From NCBI GenBank assembly GCA_003164255.1, contig PLST01000204.1, forward strand, positions 1-30,798: DNA of 30,798 nucleotides. The letters run 5' to 3'. Under the pieces are notes generated by a model, which saw only the letters and a list, made by a program, of their open reading frames with translations, ran no database searches and was not told where the DNA came from. The stretch's first letter is position 1. Each line of letters begins with the position of its first letter. The DNA comes from Acidobacteriaceae bacterium. GTDB taxonomy: Bacteria; Acidobacteriota; Terriglobia; Terriglobales; Acidobacteriaceae. The translations under genes were made by a program, and so were the position numbers. Shown piece by piece: positions 16,156 through 25,426 of this stretch.

Positions 16156-17654
16156 TCCGGAGGCACCGCAGCCTCGTAGGGAACACGGCTCTCAGCATCC
16201 TCGGCCAGGTGTTGCCGGCATTGACGGCCATCGTGGTGCTGCCGCTCCTGGCGCGGACCCTGGGCAATGAGCGCCTCGGGTTCCTATCGCTGGTCTGGAT
16301 CGTAATTGGCTATTTTTCGCTGCTCGATTTTGGACTGGGGTTGGGAGTCACAAAGTCGGTTGCGGCGGCAATCGGCACCGGAGCCACGGAGAAGATTCCC
16401 ACCGTATTTTGGACGGCGTGGATGACGCAGTTCTCGATGGGATGCGTGGGCGGACTGCTGCTCGGGGTGTTTGCCCATCCGCTGGCGGTCAACGTGCTGC
16501 GCGTACCGGATTACCTGGCCGCAGAAACTGTTCATGCCCTCAAAATGTGCGCGATAGCCATGCCGATCATCATCATGACGCCTTCGGTCATTGGCGTGTT
16601 GCAGGCCGGACAGAGATTTGACCTGACGGTGATGATCCAAACTCCATTCGCCATCGGCCAGTTCGCATTGCCCTACCTGTGCGCGCGGCATGGCATGGAT
16701 CTGAGCGGCATCATCGGTGTGCTCCTTCTGTCACGGACGGCATCGTTTCTGCTGATGTGCGTAGCTTCTGCGGCCGTGTTTCCCGGGCTGCTGCGCCGGC
16801 CTTCGTTTTCGCGAGCCGAGTTCCGGTCACTCCTTGGATTCGGCAGTTGGGTGACAATTGGAACGCTGATTGCGCCCCTGGTGCTCTACGCTGACCGGTT
16901 CGTGGTGAGCAGGGTTCTCTCGCTCTCCTATCTAGCCTTTTACTCGATCCCGGCAGACGCGCTGATCCGGCTTATGTTTGTGCCAGCCAGCATTGTGAGC
17001 GTCGCGTTTCCGGCTTTCAGCCAATTGCGAGCGCGTGCCGACGGCGATGCGATTCGCGGCCTGGCGTACAAGGCCTCAAGGTCGATTCTCTATCTGATGG
17101 TGGTGCCGCTGGGCGCAATGATTCTGTGCGGCCCGCAGCTGATGAACGTGTGGATGGGCACCGCATTTGCGCAGAAGGCTTCCGTGGTACTGCAGATCCT
17201 GGCTCTGGGAGCTTTGGCGAACGCAATCGCCCGGATTCCGTTTGGGTTGCTGCAGGCCGTTGGCCGTCCGGATCTTCCCAGCAAACTGCAACTGATTGAA
17301 CTACCTTTTCAGGTCGTATTGACCTATGTGCTGACGGTGCAATTCGGATTGCGCGGCACGGCGATTGCATGGACACTGCGCATGACGCTTGACATGCTTG
17401 CGTTGTTTTTCCTGGCACACCGGGCCGGTATCCTGCTGCTGAGTCGTGCGGGCATGTGGCGGGCCGCGGAAAACAGCGCCATGATCCTAGCCCCGGCGGT
17501 ATTGATGGCCGTGGCACTCCCCCCGGGACTGGATACGCGAATGCGGCTTGCCGCCGATGCCGGTTGGGTGTTGTGGAGCCTTACGATCATCGCCTTGCGG
17601 GGCATGACGGCCCCGGACAGGACTGCATTCTCGCGAATGCTGGCGCGGGCATGA
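16152..17654 (+). CDS. wzx: Lipid-linked repeat-unit flippase (Wzx-like)
   Basis: The 500-residue protein is strongly hydrophobic, with about twelve to fourteen predicted membrane segments. It begins with the amphipathic SLVGNTALSILGQVLPAL and PLLARTLGNERLGFLSL motifs of the polysaccharide-transport (MOP) superfamily. It should flip the undecaprenyl-linked repeat unit from cytoplasm to periplasm. The start ATG overlaps the aminotransferase stop (ATGA). A longer open frame back to 15840 lies within that gene and is not used. An 82-base gap with no obvious gene separates it from the polymerase. Confidence 0.88.
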   Translation: MIRRHRSLVGNTALSILGQVLPALTAIVVLPLLARTLGNERLGFLSLVWIVIGYFSLLDFGLGLGVTKSVAAAIGTGATEKIPTVFWTAWMTQFSMGCVGGLLLGVFAHPLAVNVLRVPDYLAAETVHALKMCAIAMPIIIMTPSVIGVLQAGQRFDLTVMIQTPFAIGQFALPYLCARHGMDLSGIIGVLLLSRTASFLLMCVASAAVFPGLLRRPSFSRAEFRSLLGFGSWVTIGTLIAPLVLYADRFVVSRVLSLSYLAFYSIPADALIRLMFVPASIVSVAFPAFSQLRARADGDAIRGLAYKASRSILYLMVVPLGAMILCGPQLMNVWMGTAFAQKASVVLQILALGALANAIARIPFGLLQAVGRPDLPSKLQLIELPFQVVLTYVLTVQFGLRGTAIAWTLRMTLDMLALFFLAHRAGILLLSRAGMWRAAENSAMILAPAVLMAVALPPGLDTRMRLAADAGWVLWSLTIIALRGMTAPDRTAFSRMLARA

Positions 17655-17736
17655 CGAGCGTCCTGAGCACCTATGTAAAACGCCCGAGGGACGGATGGGA
17701 TCCGCTTTGCGGCAGTTCCCGGCTGGTCTCTAACTT

Positions 17737-19077
17737 ATGACCATTTCGCAAAATGCGGACTCCTTCGCGCTGAACGGTGCGACCTCGCAGATACCGGATC
17801 GAAGCACCTGGCGAGTAAGGCGGCTCGAGGTCTTTCTCGGCTCCATCCTGCTGGGCCCGGTGGCCGTGGTCTCGATCGCCGGCCGAACGCCTTCGATTTT
17901 CTGCGTCGACCTGGTTGCTCTGTTCTGCATCGTCGCCGTGCTTTGGAAACGGCTTCCGGCTGAGGATGTGAAGCGCTCGCTGTTTCACGGAGTATGGTAC
18001 TGGTACCTGGGCTACCTTTTGCTGGTGTTGCTGACAGTTCCGATGGGAGTCGATCCGTTGCGCAGCATTGTCGGGCTGAAGGTGCGCTTGATGCCGTTTC
18101 TGATGTTTTCGGTCATCTCGCTGCTGCTGCGCAACCGGCGCCAGGTGATGCGCTTTATGACAGCCGTCGGGCTGTGCGGGGTGGCAGTGGCCGCAATGAC
18201 GATCGTGATTTACACGATGGAGATGCACGGATACAAGGGCCCCTTTATGCCGGATCCCGAAGACACGAAGGACATAGCGCAGACAACATTCGGCGTGAGC
18301 AACTACATCGGCAGCATTTTGATTCTGACCCTTCCGCTGATCGCCACCTTCAAGCTTTCCGGCGGCGTGAAGACGGCGGCGGTAAGATTCGGTGCATTTG
18401 CAATATCACTGGTTGCGCTGCTGCTGACCAACTCACGCGGCTCGGTGATCAGCCTGGTGGCCGGCCTGGTTCTGTGGATGGTGTTCACACTCCTCTTTGT
18501 GCCAATGAAGGCCGTCGGTCGCGCTAAACTCCTGCTCTCTCTGGGCGCAATCGTCGCGCTGTCGGTCGTGAGCTGGGAGATGCTCCCGGATATCATCACG
18601 TATTCCTTCGCGCAGCGAATGAACGTTCTGCTGGCGGATGTCCAGAGCGGCAACCTGGCGAGTAACCGTGCCAGCGTCTGGCTGCCCGGACTGAGTCATG
18701 CGCTGGACTCTCCGGTGATCGGCATCGGTATTGCAAATCAATACGAGGAGATGGCCAAACTGGGGATGGACACCTCATCGCACAACCTCTTTCTTGAAAC
18801 GATTCTTGAGACAGGACTGGCTGGGCTGGTGCTGCTGACCGGGATGCTGACAGCGTGCTTGATAACCGTTATCCGGTTGTCGCGCACGGGCACCACCGAG
18901 GAGACAAGAAGGATCGGTCTAGCACTCCTACTTGGCTTTCTGGCAGGAATCATCAATGTCTGCGCAGAGCCGAGTTTCTGGGGTGCGGAGTACGGATATA
19001 TTTTCTGGTCGATGGTGGCCGGAGCATACGCCTTGAAGCGGTTCGATATCGATTCCCGGCAAGGTGCCCTCGCATGA
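17737..19077 (+). CDS. wzy: O-antigen ligase/polymerase-family membrane protein (Wzy-like)
   Basis: This 446-residue protein has about eleven hydrophobic segments. Its Wzy_C-type region contains LLLTNSRGSVISLVAGLV and a large periplasmic loop carrying NRASVWLPGL and SHNLFLETILETGLAG. Arg and His residues in these motifs are conserved in WaaL/Wzy proteins. Because a flippase and a co-polymerase are encoded nearby and no lipid A genes are present, polymerase is preferred to ligase; sequence alone does not separate them. No clear Shine-Dalgarno precedes the ATG at 17737. The stop shares four bases with the next start (ATGA). Confidence 0.85.
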   Translation: MTISQNADSFALNGATSQIPDRSTWRVRRLEVFLGSILLGPVAVVSIAGRTPSIFCVDLVALFCIVAVLWKRLPAEDVKRSLFHGVWYWYLGYLLLVLLTVPMGVDPLRSIVGLKVRLMPFLMFSVISLLLRNRRQVMRFMTAVGLCGVAVAAMTIVIYTMEMHGYKGPFMPDPEDTKDIAQTTFGVSNYIGSILILTLPLIATFKLSGGVKTAAVRFGAFAISLVALLLTNSRGSVISLVAGLVLWMVFTLLFVPMKAVGRAKLLLSLGAIVALSVVSWEMLPDIITYSFAQRMNVLLADVQSGNLASNRASVWLPGLSHALDSPVIGIGIANQYEEMAKLGMDTSSHNLFLETILETGLAGLVLLTGMLTACLITVIRLSRTGTTEETRRIGLALLLGFLAGIINVCAEPSFWGAEYGYIFWSMVAGAYALKRFDIDSRQGALA

Positions 19078-19991
19078 CCATGACTGCTGATCTGTCGGTC
19101 GTGATCGTGACATACAACTCCGCCTCGGACATTGAGCGCTGTCTCGATTCACTTCCAGCCGACAATCAAGAATTGGCTCTCGATATTCTCGTTGTCGACA
19201 ATGCTTCTTCCGATGCCACCCTCGAGCTGATCCGAGCGCGATATCCCCGTGTGGCACTGACGGCAAACGAAAAGAACACGGGATTTGGGGCGGCCAACAA
19301 CCAGGCGATGCGGGAATGCAGCTCCGAGCTGATCCTTCTTCTGAATCCAGATACAGAAGTGGCGCCGGGCGCGCTCGAAACGATGATGGAATTTATGAAC
19401 GCGCACGCGGAATGCGGATGCTGTGGCCCGATGCTGGTGGATGAAAACGGTGTGGAGGCGCCCGCGGTGGCAATGCCCGACGCGCTGGGTCTGATGTTGA
19501 ACACACTGAAGCTGAAAGGCGCGGAGAATCGCAAGGTTCCAACGGTTCTTTCAGGCGCATGCCTGATGCTGCGCAGCGAATTGCTTGAGCGAGTCGGGTA
19601 TCTGGATGAGCAGTTCTTCTGGTGCGAGGACGTTGATTATTGCCTGCGGGTGTTGGCTGCCGGATACACGGTGATGAGCTGCAAGCAGGCCGTTGTCCGG
19701 CACTTTAGCGGACAAAGTGCGAAGTCAAACCAGAAACTGCACATGTATGCGATGTACTCGAGCAAGGTGCGGTTCGCTTACAAGCACCTGAGCGGATTGA
19801 AGAGAGCGGCGACATTCTGCTGGCTGTGCCTTGAGATTGTTCTCCGCTATCTGAAGTGCCAATTTGCGGCCACGGTGTTGAGAGGTGGAGTCGAGGAGGC
19901 GGGCAAGGCCGAGGGCCTGCGCGCCGTGCTCTGGCGGCTACCCCTGATTCTGCAACACGACTACGCGAGCGACTACCGCCGATTCTCATGA
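19074..19991 (+). CDS. Family 2 glycosyltransferase
   Basis: This cytoplasmic inverting GT-A enzyme of 305 residues shows SVVIVTYNSASDIERCLDSL at 8-27, VVDNASSDAT near 40, NTGFGAANNQAM near 68-79 and the nucleotide/metal-binding NPDTE at 91-95. A conserved acceptor-side segment, DEQFFWCEDVDYCLRV, follows. This layout is typical of rhamnosyltransferase-like GT2 proteins in O-antigen loci, but donor and acceptor cannot be read from the sequence. The C-terminus (after about 245) is basic and may sit against the membrane. The start overlaps the polymerase stop by four bases and its stop overlaps the next ATG by four bases. Confidence 0.9.
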   Translation: MTMTADLSVVIVTYNSASDIERCLDSLPADNQELALDILVVDNASSDATLELIRARYPRVALTANEKNTGFGAANNQAMRECSSELILLLNPDTEVAPGALETMMEFMNAHAECGCCGPMLVDENGVEAPAVAMPDALGLMLNTLKLKGAENRKVPTVLSGACLMLRSELLERVGYLDEQFFWCEDVDYCLRVLAAGYTVMSCKQAVVRHFSGQSAKSNQKLHMYAMYSSKVRFAYKHLSGLKRAATFCWLCLEIVLRYLKCQFAATVLRGGVEEAGKAEGLRAVLWRLPLILQHDYASDYRRFS

Positions 19992-21313
19992 GAAGAATTG
20001 AAGAAGGCCATACCGGTTTTTCCCCTCAGGATGCAACGGTCCTTATGGATCGATTCGAGCCGGCACTTTCAGGGGAAAACAACGAAATCCGACAGCCAGA
20101 ATGGGGTGGCGTCGATCAGGAGCCGGAGCGCGCCGTGAGGACTACACCGGATCAAAGCGGTCAACAGCCAACCCTGAAGATTTGCTGCTTCGGGAACGCC
20201 GCCAGTATTCACACCAGACGCTGGGTAACCTACTTCAGCATCCGCGGATTCGATGTGACGCTGATTTCCGTGACACCGGGCATAGTGCCGGGGGTACACA
20301 TGCATGTGCTTGGATCCTCGGAACGACCAAGAAAGTGGGATTACCTGAGGTCAACACTCAAGGCACGCCGCATAGTCCGGACGCTCGCACCGGACATCGT
20401 CCACGTGCATTACGCGGGTGGCTATGGCGTGATGGGCGCCCTGATTGGATGGCATCCTCTGATTACCACCGTCTGGGGCAGTGAATTGCTGGTGGTTGCA
20501 CGGCGGTCCTGGCTTCTACGCAAGGTCGTCCAATGGATTCTTCGTTCCGCCGACCTCGTGACGTGTACCGCGCAGATGATGGTGGGCGAAATTGAGCAGT
20601 TGGGGATCGATCGAAGCAGGATTGAGATGATTCCATTTGGTGTGGATACAGCGATCTTCCACTCGTGCGAAATACTGAAGCCGGGATTGAACGAGGCCCT
20701 GACCGTGGTTTCGACCCGTGCCCTGGAACCTATTTATTGCGTCGAAGTTTTTCTTGATGCGCTGAGCAAGGTTCTGGCCCGGTTCAAGAATGCACGGGCC
20801 GTGATTGTAGGGAATGGCATGAAGCGGGAAGCCCTTGAAGCACGCGTCAAGGAGCTTGGGATCGCCGACAGGGTGCGGTTTGAAGGAGCCGTGGCGCCGG
20901 AACGAATGTCGGAAATATTGCAGGCAGCAGATATCTACGTTTCCACTTCGCCCACGGACACGAACCATGTTTCGTTGAACGAAGCGATGGCGTGCGGCGC
21001 GTTTCCGGTGGTAACCAATATTCCGGCCAATCGCGAGTGGCTGTCGGATGGAGAGACGGGACTGCTGGTAAAGCCGAAAGATTCGGACGATCTGGCGGAG
21101 AAGCTGGTCCGCGCTCTTGAAGACCGCGGACTTCGCACAAGCGCGGCTGCGCGCAACCGGGAAACGGTCGAGCTTCGCGCCAGCTTCCAGGGGGGGATGG
21201 AAGCCAACGAGCGGCTTTATCGATCGCTGGCGAGCCGGAAGTTCGAGATGAAGGGTCGGCGGACCGCCGAAGAGCAGGCTGTTTCGGTGCCCCATAGGCA
21301 GGATCAGCTTTGA
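19988..21313 (+). CDS. Family 4 glycosyltransferase
   Basis: This 441-residue retaining GT-B enzyme has a leader of about 58 residues before the Rossmann-like LKICCFGNAASIHTRRW. The C-terminal donor-binding domain shows NEAMACGAFPVVTNIPANREW (nucleotide-sugar binding glutamate at 332) and GETGLLV. Donor and acceptor are unknown. The ATG at 19988 is used because it overlaps the previous stop as ATGA. The first 50 or so residues are not family-like, so an internal start (ATG 20045 or GTG 20134 region) is possible. The protein ends in a basic tail (KGRRTAEEQ). Confidence 0.88.
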   Translation: MRRIEEGHTGFSPQDATVLMDRFEPALSGENNEIRQPEWGGVDQEPERAVRTTPDQSGQQPTLKICCFGNAASIHTRRWVTYFSIRGFDVTLISVTPGIVPGVHMHVLGSSERPRKWDYLRSTLKARRIVRTLAPDIVHVHYAGGYGVMGALIGWHPLITTVWGSELLVVARRSWLLRKVVQWILRSADLVTCTAQMMVGEIEQLGIDRSRIEMIPFGVDTAIFHSCEILKPGLNEALTVVSTRALEPIYCVEVFLDALSKVLARFKNARAVIVGNGMKREALEARVKELGIADRVRFEGAVAPERMSEILQAADIYVSTSPTDTNHVSLNEAMACGAFPVVTNIPANREWLSDGETGLLVKPKDSDDLAEKLVRALEDRGLRTSAAARNRETVELRASFQGGMEANERLYRSLASRKFEMKGRRTAEEQAVSVPHRQDQL

Positions 21314-21345
21314 GGGAGAGCAATCGTCGGATGAAGGGCAAACCA

Positions 21346-22659
21346 ATGAAAATCTGGCTGGTAACGATAGGGGAGCCGTTACCGCTCGGCATCTCGAAGG
21401 ACGACCGCCTTCATCGAACCGGTCAGTTTGCCCGCTATTGCGCGTCGAAGGGGCACGAAGTTGTCTGGTGGACTTCGACCTTCGATCATTTCCGCAAGCA
21501 GCATCATTTCGAGGGCGACAAAACCATGGCTCACTCGCGCGGGCTGAAGATCATGCTGCTGCGAGGATGCGGGTACGCGCGCAATGTGTCGTTGGGCCGG
21601 CTCAGGGACCATCGCCAGCTAGCGGAAAAATTTGCCCGTGCCGCGGAGCAAATGGAAGTGCCAGACGTGATTGTGGCGGCCTTGCCTACGATTGAGCTTT
21701 GTTCGGCGTGCGTGGATTTCGGGAAGCGGCACGCAGTTCCGGTGGTGCTCGATGCGCGGGACATGTGGCCAGATATTTTTGCGGAGGCTGTGCCTCGCGT
21801 GGCGCAGCCGGCTGCGCGGTTACTGTTGCGTCCACTCTACAAAATGGCTGAACGGGCGTGCTCAGAGGCCACAGCCATCATTGGCATAACGGATGCATTC
21901 GTTGATTGGGGCGTCCGGCGGGGAAAGCGCGGGCGGCGAGCATTCGACAGAAGTTTCCCGATCGCGTATGAGGCTACCGAGCCCGCGCCGGAAAAGATTG
22001 GCGCTGCGGACCGCTTCTGGGACGAACTGGGGATTTACCGAGACTCGCCAGAGATGGTGGTCTGCTACTTCGGCAATGTGGGGGTGCAGCTCGACCTGGA
22101 GCACGCTGTTGAGGGTGCCTGGTCTCTCTACCGCCAAGGAAGCCGGACCAGGCTGGTTCTCTGCGGTTCAGGCGAACGGCTCGAAGAGTACCGGAAAAAA
22201 TCGGCGGGCTGCCCAAACGTCCTGTTTCCGGGCTGGGTGGATGGAGCACGCATCTGGTCGCTGATGCGCCGCTCGCACGCCGGACTGGATCCACTTCCCT
22301 GCCGCTACGATTTTCTGGCCACAATCAACAACAAGGCGGTGGAATACCTGAGTGCGGGATTGCCCGTGATTTCAAGCCCGCAAAGCGGTGTACTGTACGA
22401 GCTGCTTAGAACCGAGTCTTGCGGAATGAGTTACGACTCCGGTTCCGCTGAAGGGCTGGTCGCCGTACTGAAGCGACTTGAGACCGATGGTGCAATGAGG
22501 ACTGCTATGTCCTCCCGCTCCAGTTCTGTATTTGCACTTCGATTTTCTGCAGAGGCTGTTCATGCTGAGATGGAAAACTACCTCGCCGATGTCGTGAGCG
22601 ATGCCCATCCGTTGAGCAGGTTAATGGGCCAAGATGAGAAAGAACTCCAGCTCTACTGA
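21346..22659 (+). CDS. Family 4-like glycosyltransferase (WbuB type)
   Basis: With ATG 21346 the protein begins MKIWLVTIGEPLPL. It continues DDRLHRTGQFARYCASKGHEV, a start I know from WbuB-like transferases that add N-acetyl-fucosamine or similar sugars. The C-terminal half holds LFPGWVDGARIW and NNKAVEYLSAGLPVISS, the donor-binding part of a GT-B fold. In-frame alternatives are TTG 21310, which overlaps the previous stop and has AGGA six bases upstream, and ATG 21331; these add only unconserved residues. Donor identity is inference. Its last 26 bases overlap the next gene in another frame. Confidence 0.85.
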   Translation: MKIWLVTIGEPLPLGISKDDRLHRTGQFARYCASKGHEVVWWTSTFDHFRKQHHFEGDKTMAHSRGLKIMLLRGCGYARNVSLGRLRDHRQLAEKFARAAEQMEVPDVIVAALPTIELCSACVDFGKRHAVPVVLDARDMWPDIFAEAVPRVAQPAARLLLRPLYKMAERACSEATAIIGITDAFVDWGVRRGKRGRRAFDRSFPIAYEATEPAPEKIGAADRFWDELGIYRDSPEMVVCYFGNVGVQLDLEHAVEGAWSLYRQGSRTRLVLCGSGERLEEYRKKSAGCPNVLFPGWVDGARIWSLMRRSHAGLDPLPCRYDFLATINNKAVEYLSAGLPVISSPQSGVLYELLRTESCGMSYDSGSAEGLVAVLKRLETDGAMRTAMSSRSSSVFALRFSAEAVHAEMENYLADVVSDAHPLSRLMGQDEKELQLY

Positions 22660-23269
22660 TTACATTGCGTATGCCCTTGATGAGTCTCCGGAAAACAGCG
22701 CGGAACTGCCCGATGGCTATTACTTCAAAACCTGGTTGCCGCGAATCCTTGACCCGCTTCCTCCGACCCTTGGACCGAAATCGATCATATGGACGGTGTC
22801 ACACTTTTGCGGGGTGCTCGGGAATCGTTTCTTCCGAATTGTGTTTGTCTGCAAGGGAAACCGCATCGTCCATCGCTCCTGCGTTTTTCCGGCGCATTTT
22901 AGGTGGTCGTTTATGAAGGTAAACGATTTGCAGATCGGCGCCACCTGGACCGACCCTGCCCAGCGTTGCAAAGGACTGGCTTCGGCCACGCTGGCCCACA
23001 TCACATCCACGATGGCAGAGCCGGGACGCCGCTTCTGGTACATCAGCAGAGAGCAGAACGCGGCATCGCGCCACGCCTGCGAGTACGTCGGCTTCAAGCT
23101 GGTCGCCCACCTGGAACGACACTCCATTCTCGAGATTCCGTTAACGAGTTGGTTGGTGGTGACGAAGGGCCAACCGGAAGAAACGGCGAGAGGACGGACA
23201 ACCGCGTTAACAAATAAGTACCACTGGCCGTCCAGCAGTTCCTACGTGGCTCGCCGAAATCACCAATAA
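22634..23269 (+). CDS. GNAT-family acyltransferase
   Basis: The 211-residue protein has a GNAT core. A strand CVFPAHFRWSFMKVNDLQIGATWTDP leads into the acyl-CoA pyrophosphate loop QRCKGLASATLAHI (the Q/R-x-x-G-x-G/A pattern), then FWYISREQNAASRHACEYVGFKLV, the usual motif B with its Asn-Ala-Ala-Ser. WecD-type GNAT enzymes acetylate amino sugars on nucleotide carriers, and the next gene is a sugar aminotransferase, so the likely role is N-acylation of that amino sugar. The residues after about 185 (Ser-rich, basic tail) are unlike the family. The start overlaps the previous gene by 26 bases. Confidence 0.75.
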   Translation: MRKNSSSTDYIAYALDESPENSAELPDGYYFKTWLPRILDPLPPTLGPKSIIWTVSHFCGVLGNRFFRIVFVCKGNRIVHRSCVFPAHFRWSFMKVNDLQIGATWTDPAQRCKGLASATLAHITSTMAEPGRRFWYISREQNAASRHACEYVGFKLVAHLERHSILEIPLTSWLVVTKGQPEETARGRTTALTNKYHWPSSSSYVARRNHQ

Positions 23270-23474
23270 CGGCTGACTGACACATTGTCGATGGAGACTT
23301 TCCCGCCGGGCATCCAACCCCGAGGCGCGACCCCTTGGACACGGCCTCCGGGAACAAGAGTCAACCCGGCAATAGCGGAATGCACTTCGAAGACCAGAAC
23401 GACTCAATCAAGCCGGGACGCAGGACGGTCAGTAGACTCGAGCGAATTGCTCAAACCAAAAGCGGAGCAGACAC

Positions 23475-24605
23475 ATGACCACTCTTCAAAACCTTACTGC
23501 AGTGCCTTTCTTCAACTACCCAAGCGTCTTCAAGCAAGAGCAGGACGAGATGCTGCGGGTCTTTTCGGACGTTGGGAACCGCGGAGCATTCATTCTGCAG
23601 AGAGATCTGGAGGAGTTTGAACACAGTCTCGCCGCGTTTCTGGGAGCCCGCCATTCGCTGGGCGTGGGCAATGCCACTGACGGGTTGCACTTTGCCGTCC
23701 GCGCGGCCGGCATCGGACAGGGCGATGAAGTGATTGTGAGTTCGCACACGATGATCGCAACGGCAGCGGCAGTGCATTTCGCCGGGGCTGTGCCCGTCCC
23801 AGTGGAGTGCGGTCCCGATCATCTGATCGACCCCGCGGCAGTGGAAGCGGCCGTGAACTCAAAAACCCGCGCCATTATGCCGACCCAGTTGAACGGGCGA
23901 ACCTGCGACATGACTGCAATTCAATCGATTGCCGATAAGCACGGGCTGCTGATTATCGAAGATGCCGCGCAAGCGCTCGGATCGAAATTCAAAGGCCAGT
24001 GTGCCGGCACATTCGGCATTGCCTCGGCCATCAGCTTTTACCCCGCCAAGGTTCTCGGCTGCCTGGGCGATGGCGGCGCGGTGGTAACCAACGATGATTC
24101 GATCTTCGAAAAGATTTACCAAATGCGCGACCACGGACGGAGCACAGGCGGGGAAATTGTTTCCTGGGGCCTGAATTCGCGGCTCGACAACCTGCAGGCT
24201 GCGTTTCTCGACTTCCAGATGAAGAAGTACGACGACGTCATGCTGCGTCGACGTCACCTGGCTACTGTTTATACCGAGCGCCTGAGTGATGTTGCGGAGT
24301 TGGTGTTGCCGCCGCCTCCGTTCGCCGATGCCGACCACTTCGACATCTACCAGAACTATGAGATCGAGGCGGAACGGCGCGATGAACTCAAAGCTTATCT
24401 GAAGGAGAACGGCGTTGGCACCCTGATTCAATGGGGCGGCCAAGCGGTCCACCAACTGAAGGCTCTCGGATTCAGCCAGAATCTACCGTACACGGACAGA
24501 TTGTTCACGCGGATTCTGATGCTGCCCATGAACATGTCCTTATCCGATGACGATGTGCGCTACGTATGCGCCAACATCCGTGCATTTTTTGGATACTCCG
24601 CATGA
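23475..24605 (+). CDS. DegT/DnrJ/EryC1 family sugar aminotransferase
   Basis: This 376-residue PLP enzyme has GVGNATDGLHFA in the phosphate-binding turn, LIIEDAAQALGS with aspartate 163, and the Schiff-base lysine 192 in SFYPAKVLGCLGDGG. It differs clearly from the WbpE-like paralogue at 15010, so it acts on another keto sugar. Candidates are a 4-keto-6-deoxy nucleotide sugar from the dehydratase at 27221, or a keto sugar linked to the split transketolase that follows. The ATG has CGGAG about eight bases upstream and follows a 205-base non-coding gap, so it may head its own transcription unit. The stop overlaps the next ATG by four bases. Confidence 0.9.
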   Translation: MTTLQNLTAVPFFNYPSVFKQEQDEMLRVFSDVGNRGAFILQRDLEEFEHSLAAFLGARHSLGVGNATDGLHFAVRAAGIGQGDEVIVSSHTMIATAAAVHFAGAVPVPVECGPDHLIDPAAVEAAVNSKTRAIMPTQLNGRTCDMTAIQSIADKHGLLIIEDAAQALGSKFKGQCAGTFGIASAISFYPAKVLGCLGDGGAVVTNDDSIFEKIYQMRDHGRSTGGEIVSWGLNSRLDNLQAAFLDFQMKKYDDVMLRRRHLATVYTERLSDVAELVLPPPPFADADHFDIYQNYEIEAERRDELKAYLKENGVGTLIQWGGQAVHQLKALGFSQNLPYTDRLFTRILMLPMNMSLSDDDVRYVCANIRAFFGYSA

Positions 24606-25426
24606 GCGCCAAAGTTATGATCGACACACGAGCCCTTGCAAAGAAGATTCGGATCCACGCGCTCCGGATGACGAGCAGAGGCGGCGGATCGCACGTTGGC
24701 GCGATTTACTCCTGCGCCGATATCCTTGCCGTTCTTTACGGAGGCATCCTGAATGTCGATTCAGCCTTTCCTGAGAAGGCGGACCGCGATCGCTTTGTCT
24801 TGAGCAAGGGACACGCGGGCGGCGGACTCTATGCCGCACTCGCCGAGCGCGGCTTCTTTCCAACCGAGGAACTTTTGACGCATTACCAGGACGGATCGCG
24901 GCTATGCGGTCACGTATCCCATGAGCTTCCGGGGATTGAGGTTTCTACGGGTGCGCTGGGGCATGGTTTGCCGATCGCCGCGGGGATGGCTTACGCGGGA
25001 ATTCTGCAGGGCGCGGGTCACCGCATTTTCGCCCTGCTGAGCGATGGAGAATGCGACGAAGGGTCGACGTGGGAAGCGGTTCTGTTCGCGGCGCAGAGGA
25101 AGCTGGAAAATCTTGTTGTCATTGTCGACTACAACCGGATCCAGGGAATTGCGCCGATTGCAGACGTCATCGAGCTCGAACCTTTCGCTGACAAATGGAG
25201 ATCGTTCGGTTGGGCAGTTCGCGAAGTGGATGGTCACGATCACGCGAGTCTTGGGGACACGCTCGGGGCCGTTCCGTTTGAATCGGACAAGCCTTCATGT
25301 CTGATTGCGCGCACGACAAAGGGCAAGGGAGTGAGCTTCATGGAAGACAGCGTGCTTTGGCACTACCGGATTCCGCGTGGCGAAGAGTTTGAAGCCGCAC
25401 TGATTGAATTGGAGGGCCGCCCGTGA
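24602..25426 (+). CDS. Transketolase N-terminal (TPP-binding) subunit
   Basis: The 274-residue protein matches the N-terminal third of transketolase. It has SRGGGSHVGAIYSCADILAVLY, LSKGHAGGGLYAAL, STGALGHGLPIAAGMA, and the thiamine-diphosphate/metal segment SDGECDEGSTWEA ending at VDYNRIQ. The usual GDG triplet of the motif reads SDG. It should pair with the next gene product to form a complete transketolase-like active site that moves a two-carbon ketol unit. Placement between a sugar aminotransferase and a phosphoglycosyl transferase argues for sugar-nucleotide or repeat-unit synthesis rather than the pentose phosphate pathway. The start overlaps the DegT stop (ATGA); an open extension to 24566 is rejected. 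Confidence 0.9.
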   Translation: MSAKVMIDTRALAKKIRIHALRMTSRGGGSHVGAIYSCADILAVLYGGILNVDSAFPEKADRDRFVLSKGHAGGGLYAALAERGFFPTEELLTHYQDGSRLCGHVSHELPGIEVSTGALGHGLPIAAGMAYAGILQGAGHRIFALLSDGECDEGSTWEAVLFAAQRKLENLVVIVDYNRIQGIAPIADVIELEPFADKWRSFGWAVREVDGHDHASLGDTLGAVPFESDKPSCLIARTTKGKGVSFMEDSVLWHYRIPRGEEFEAALIELEGRP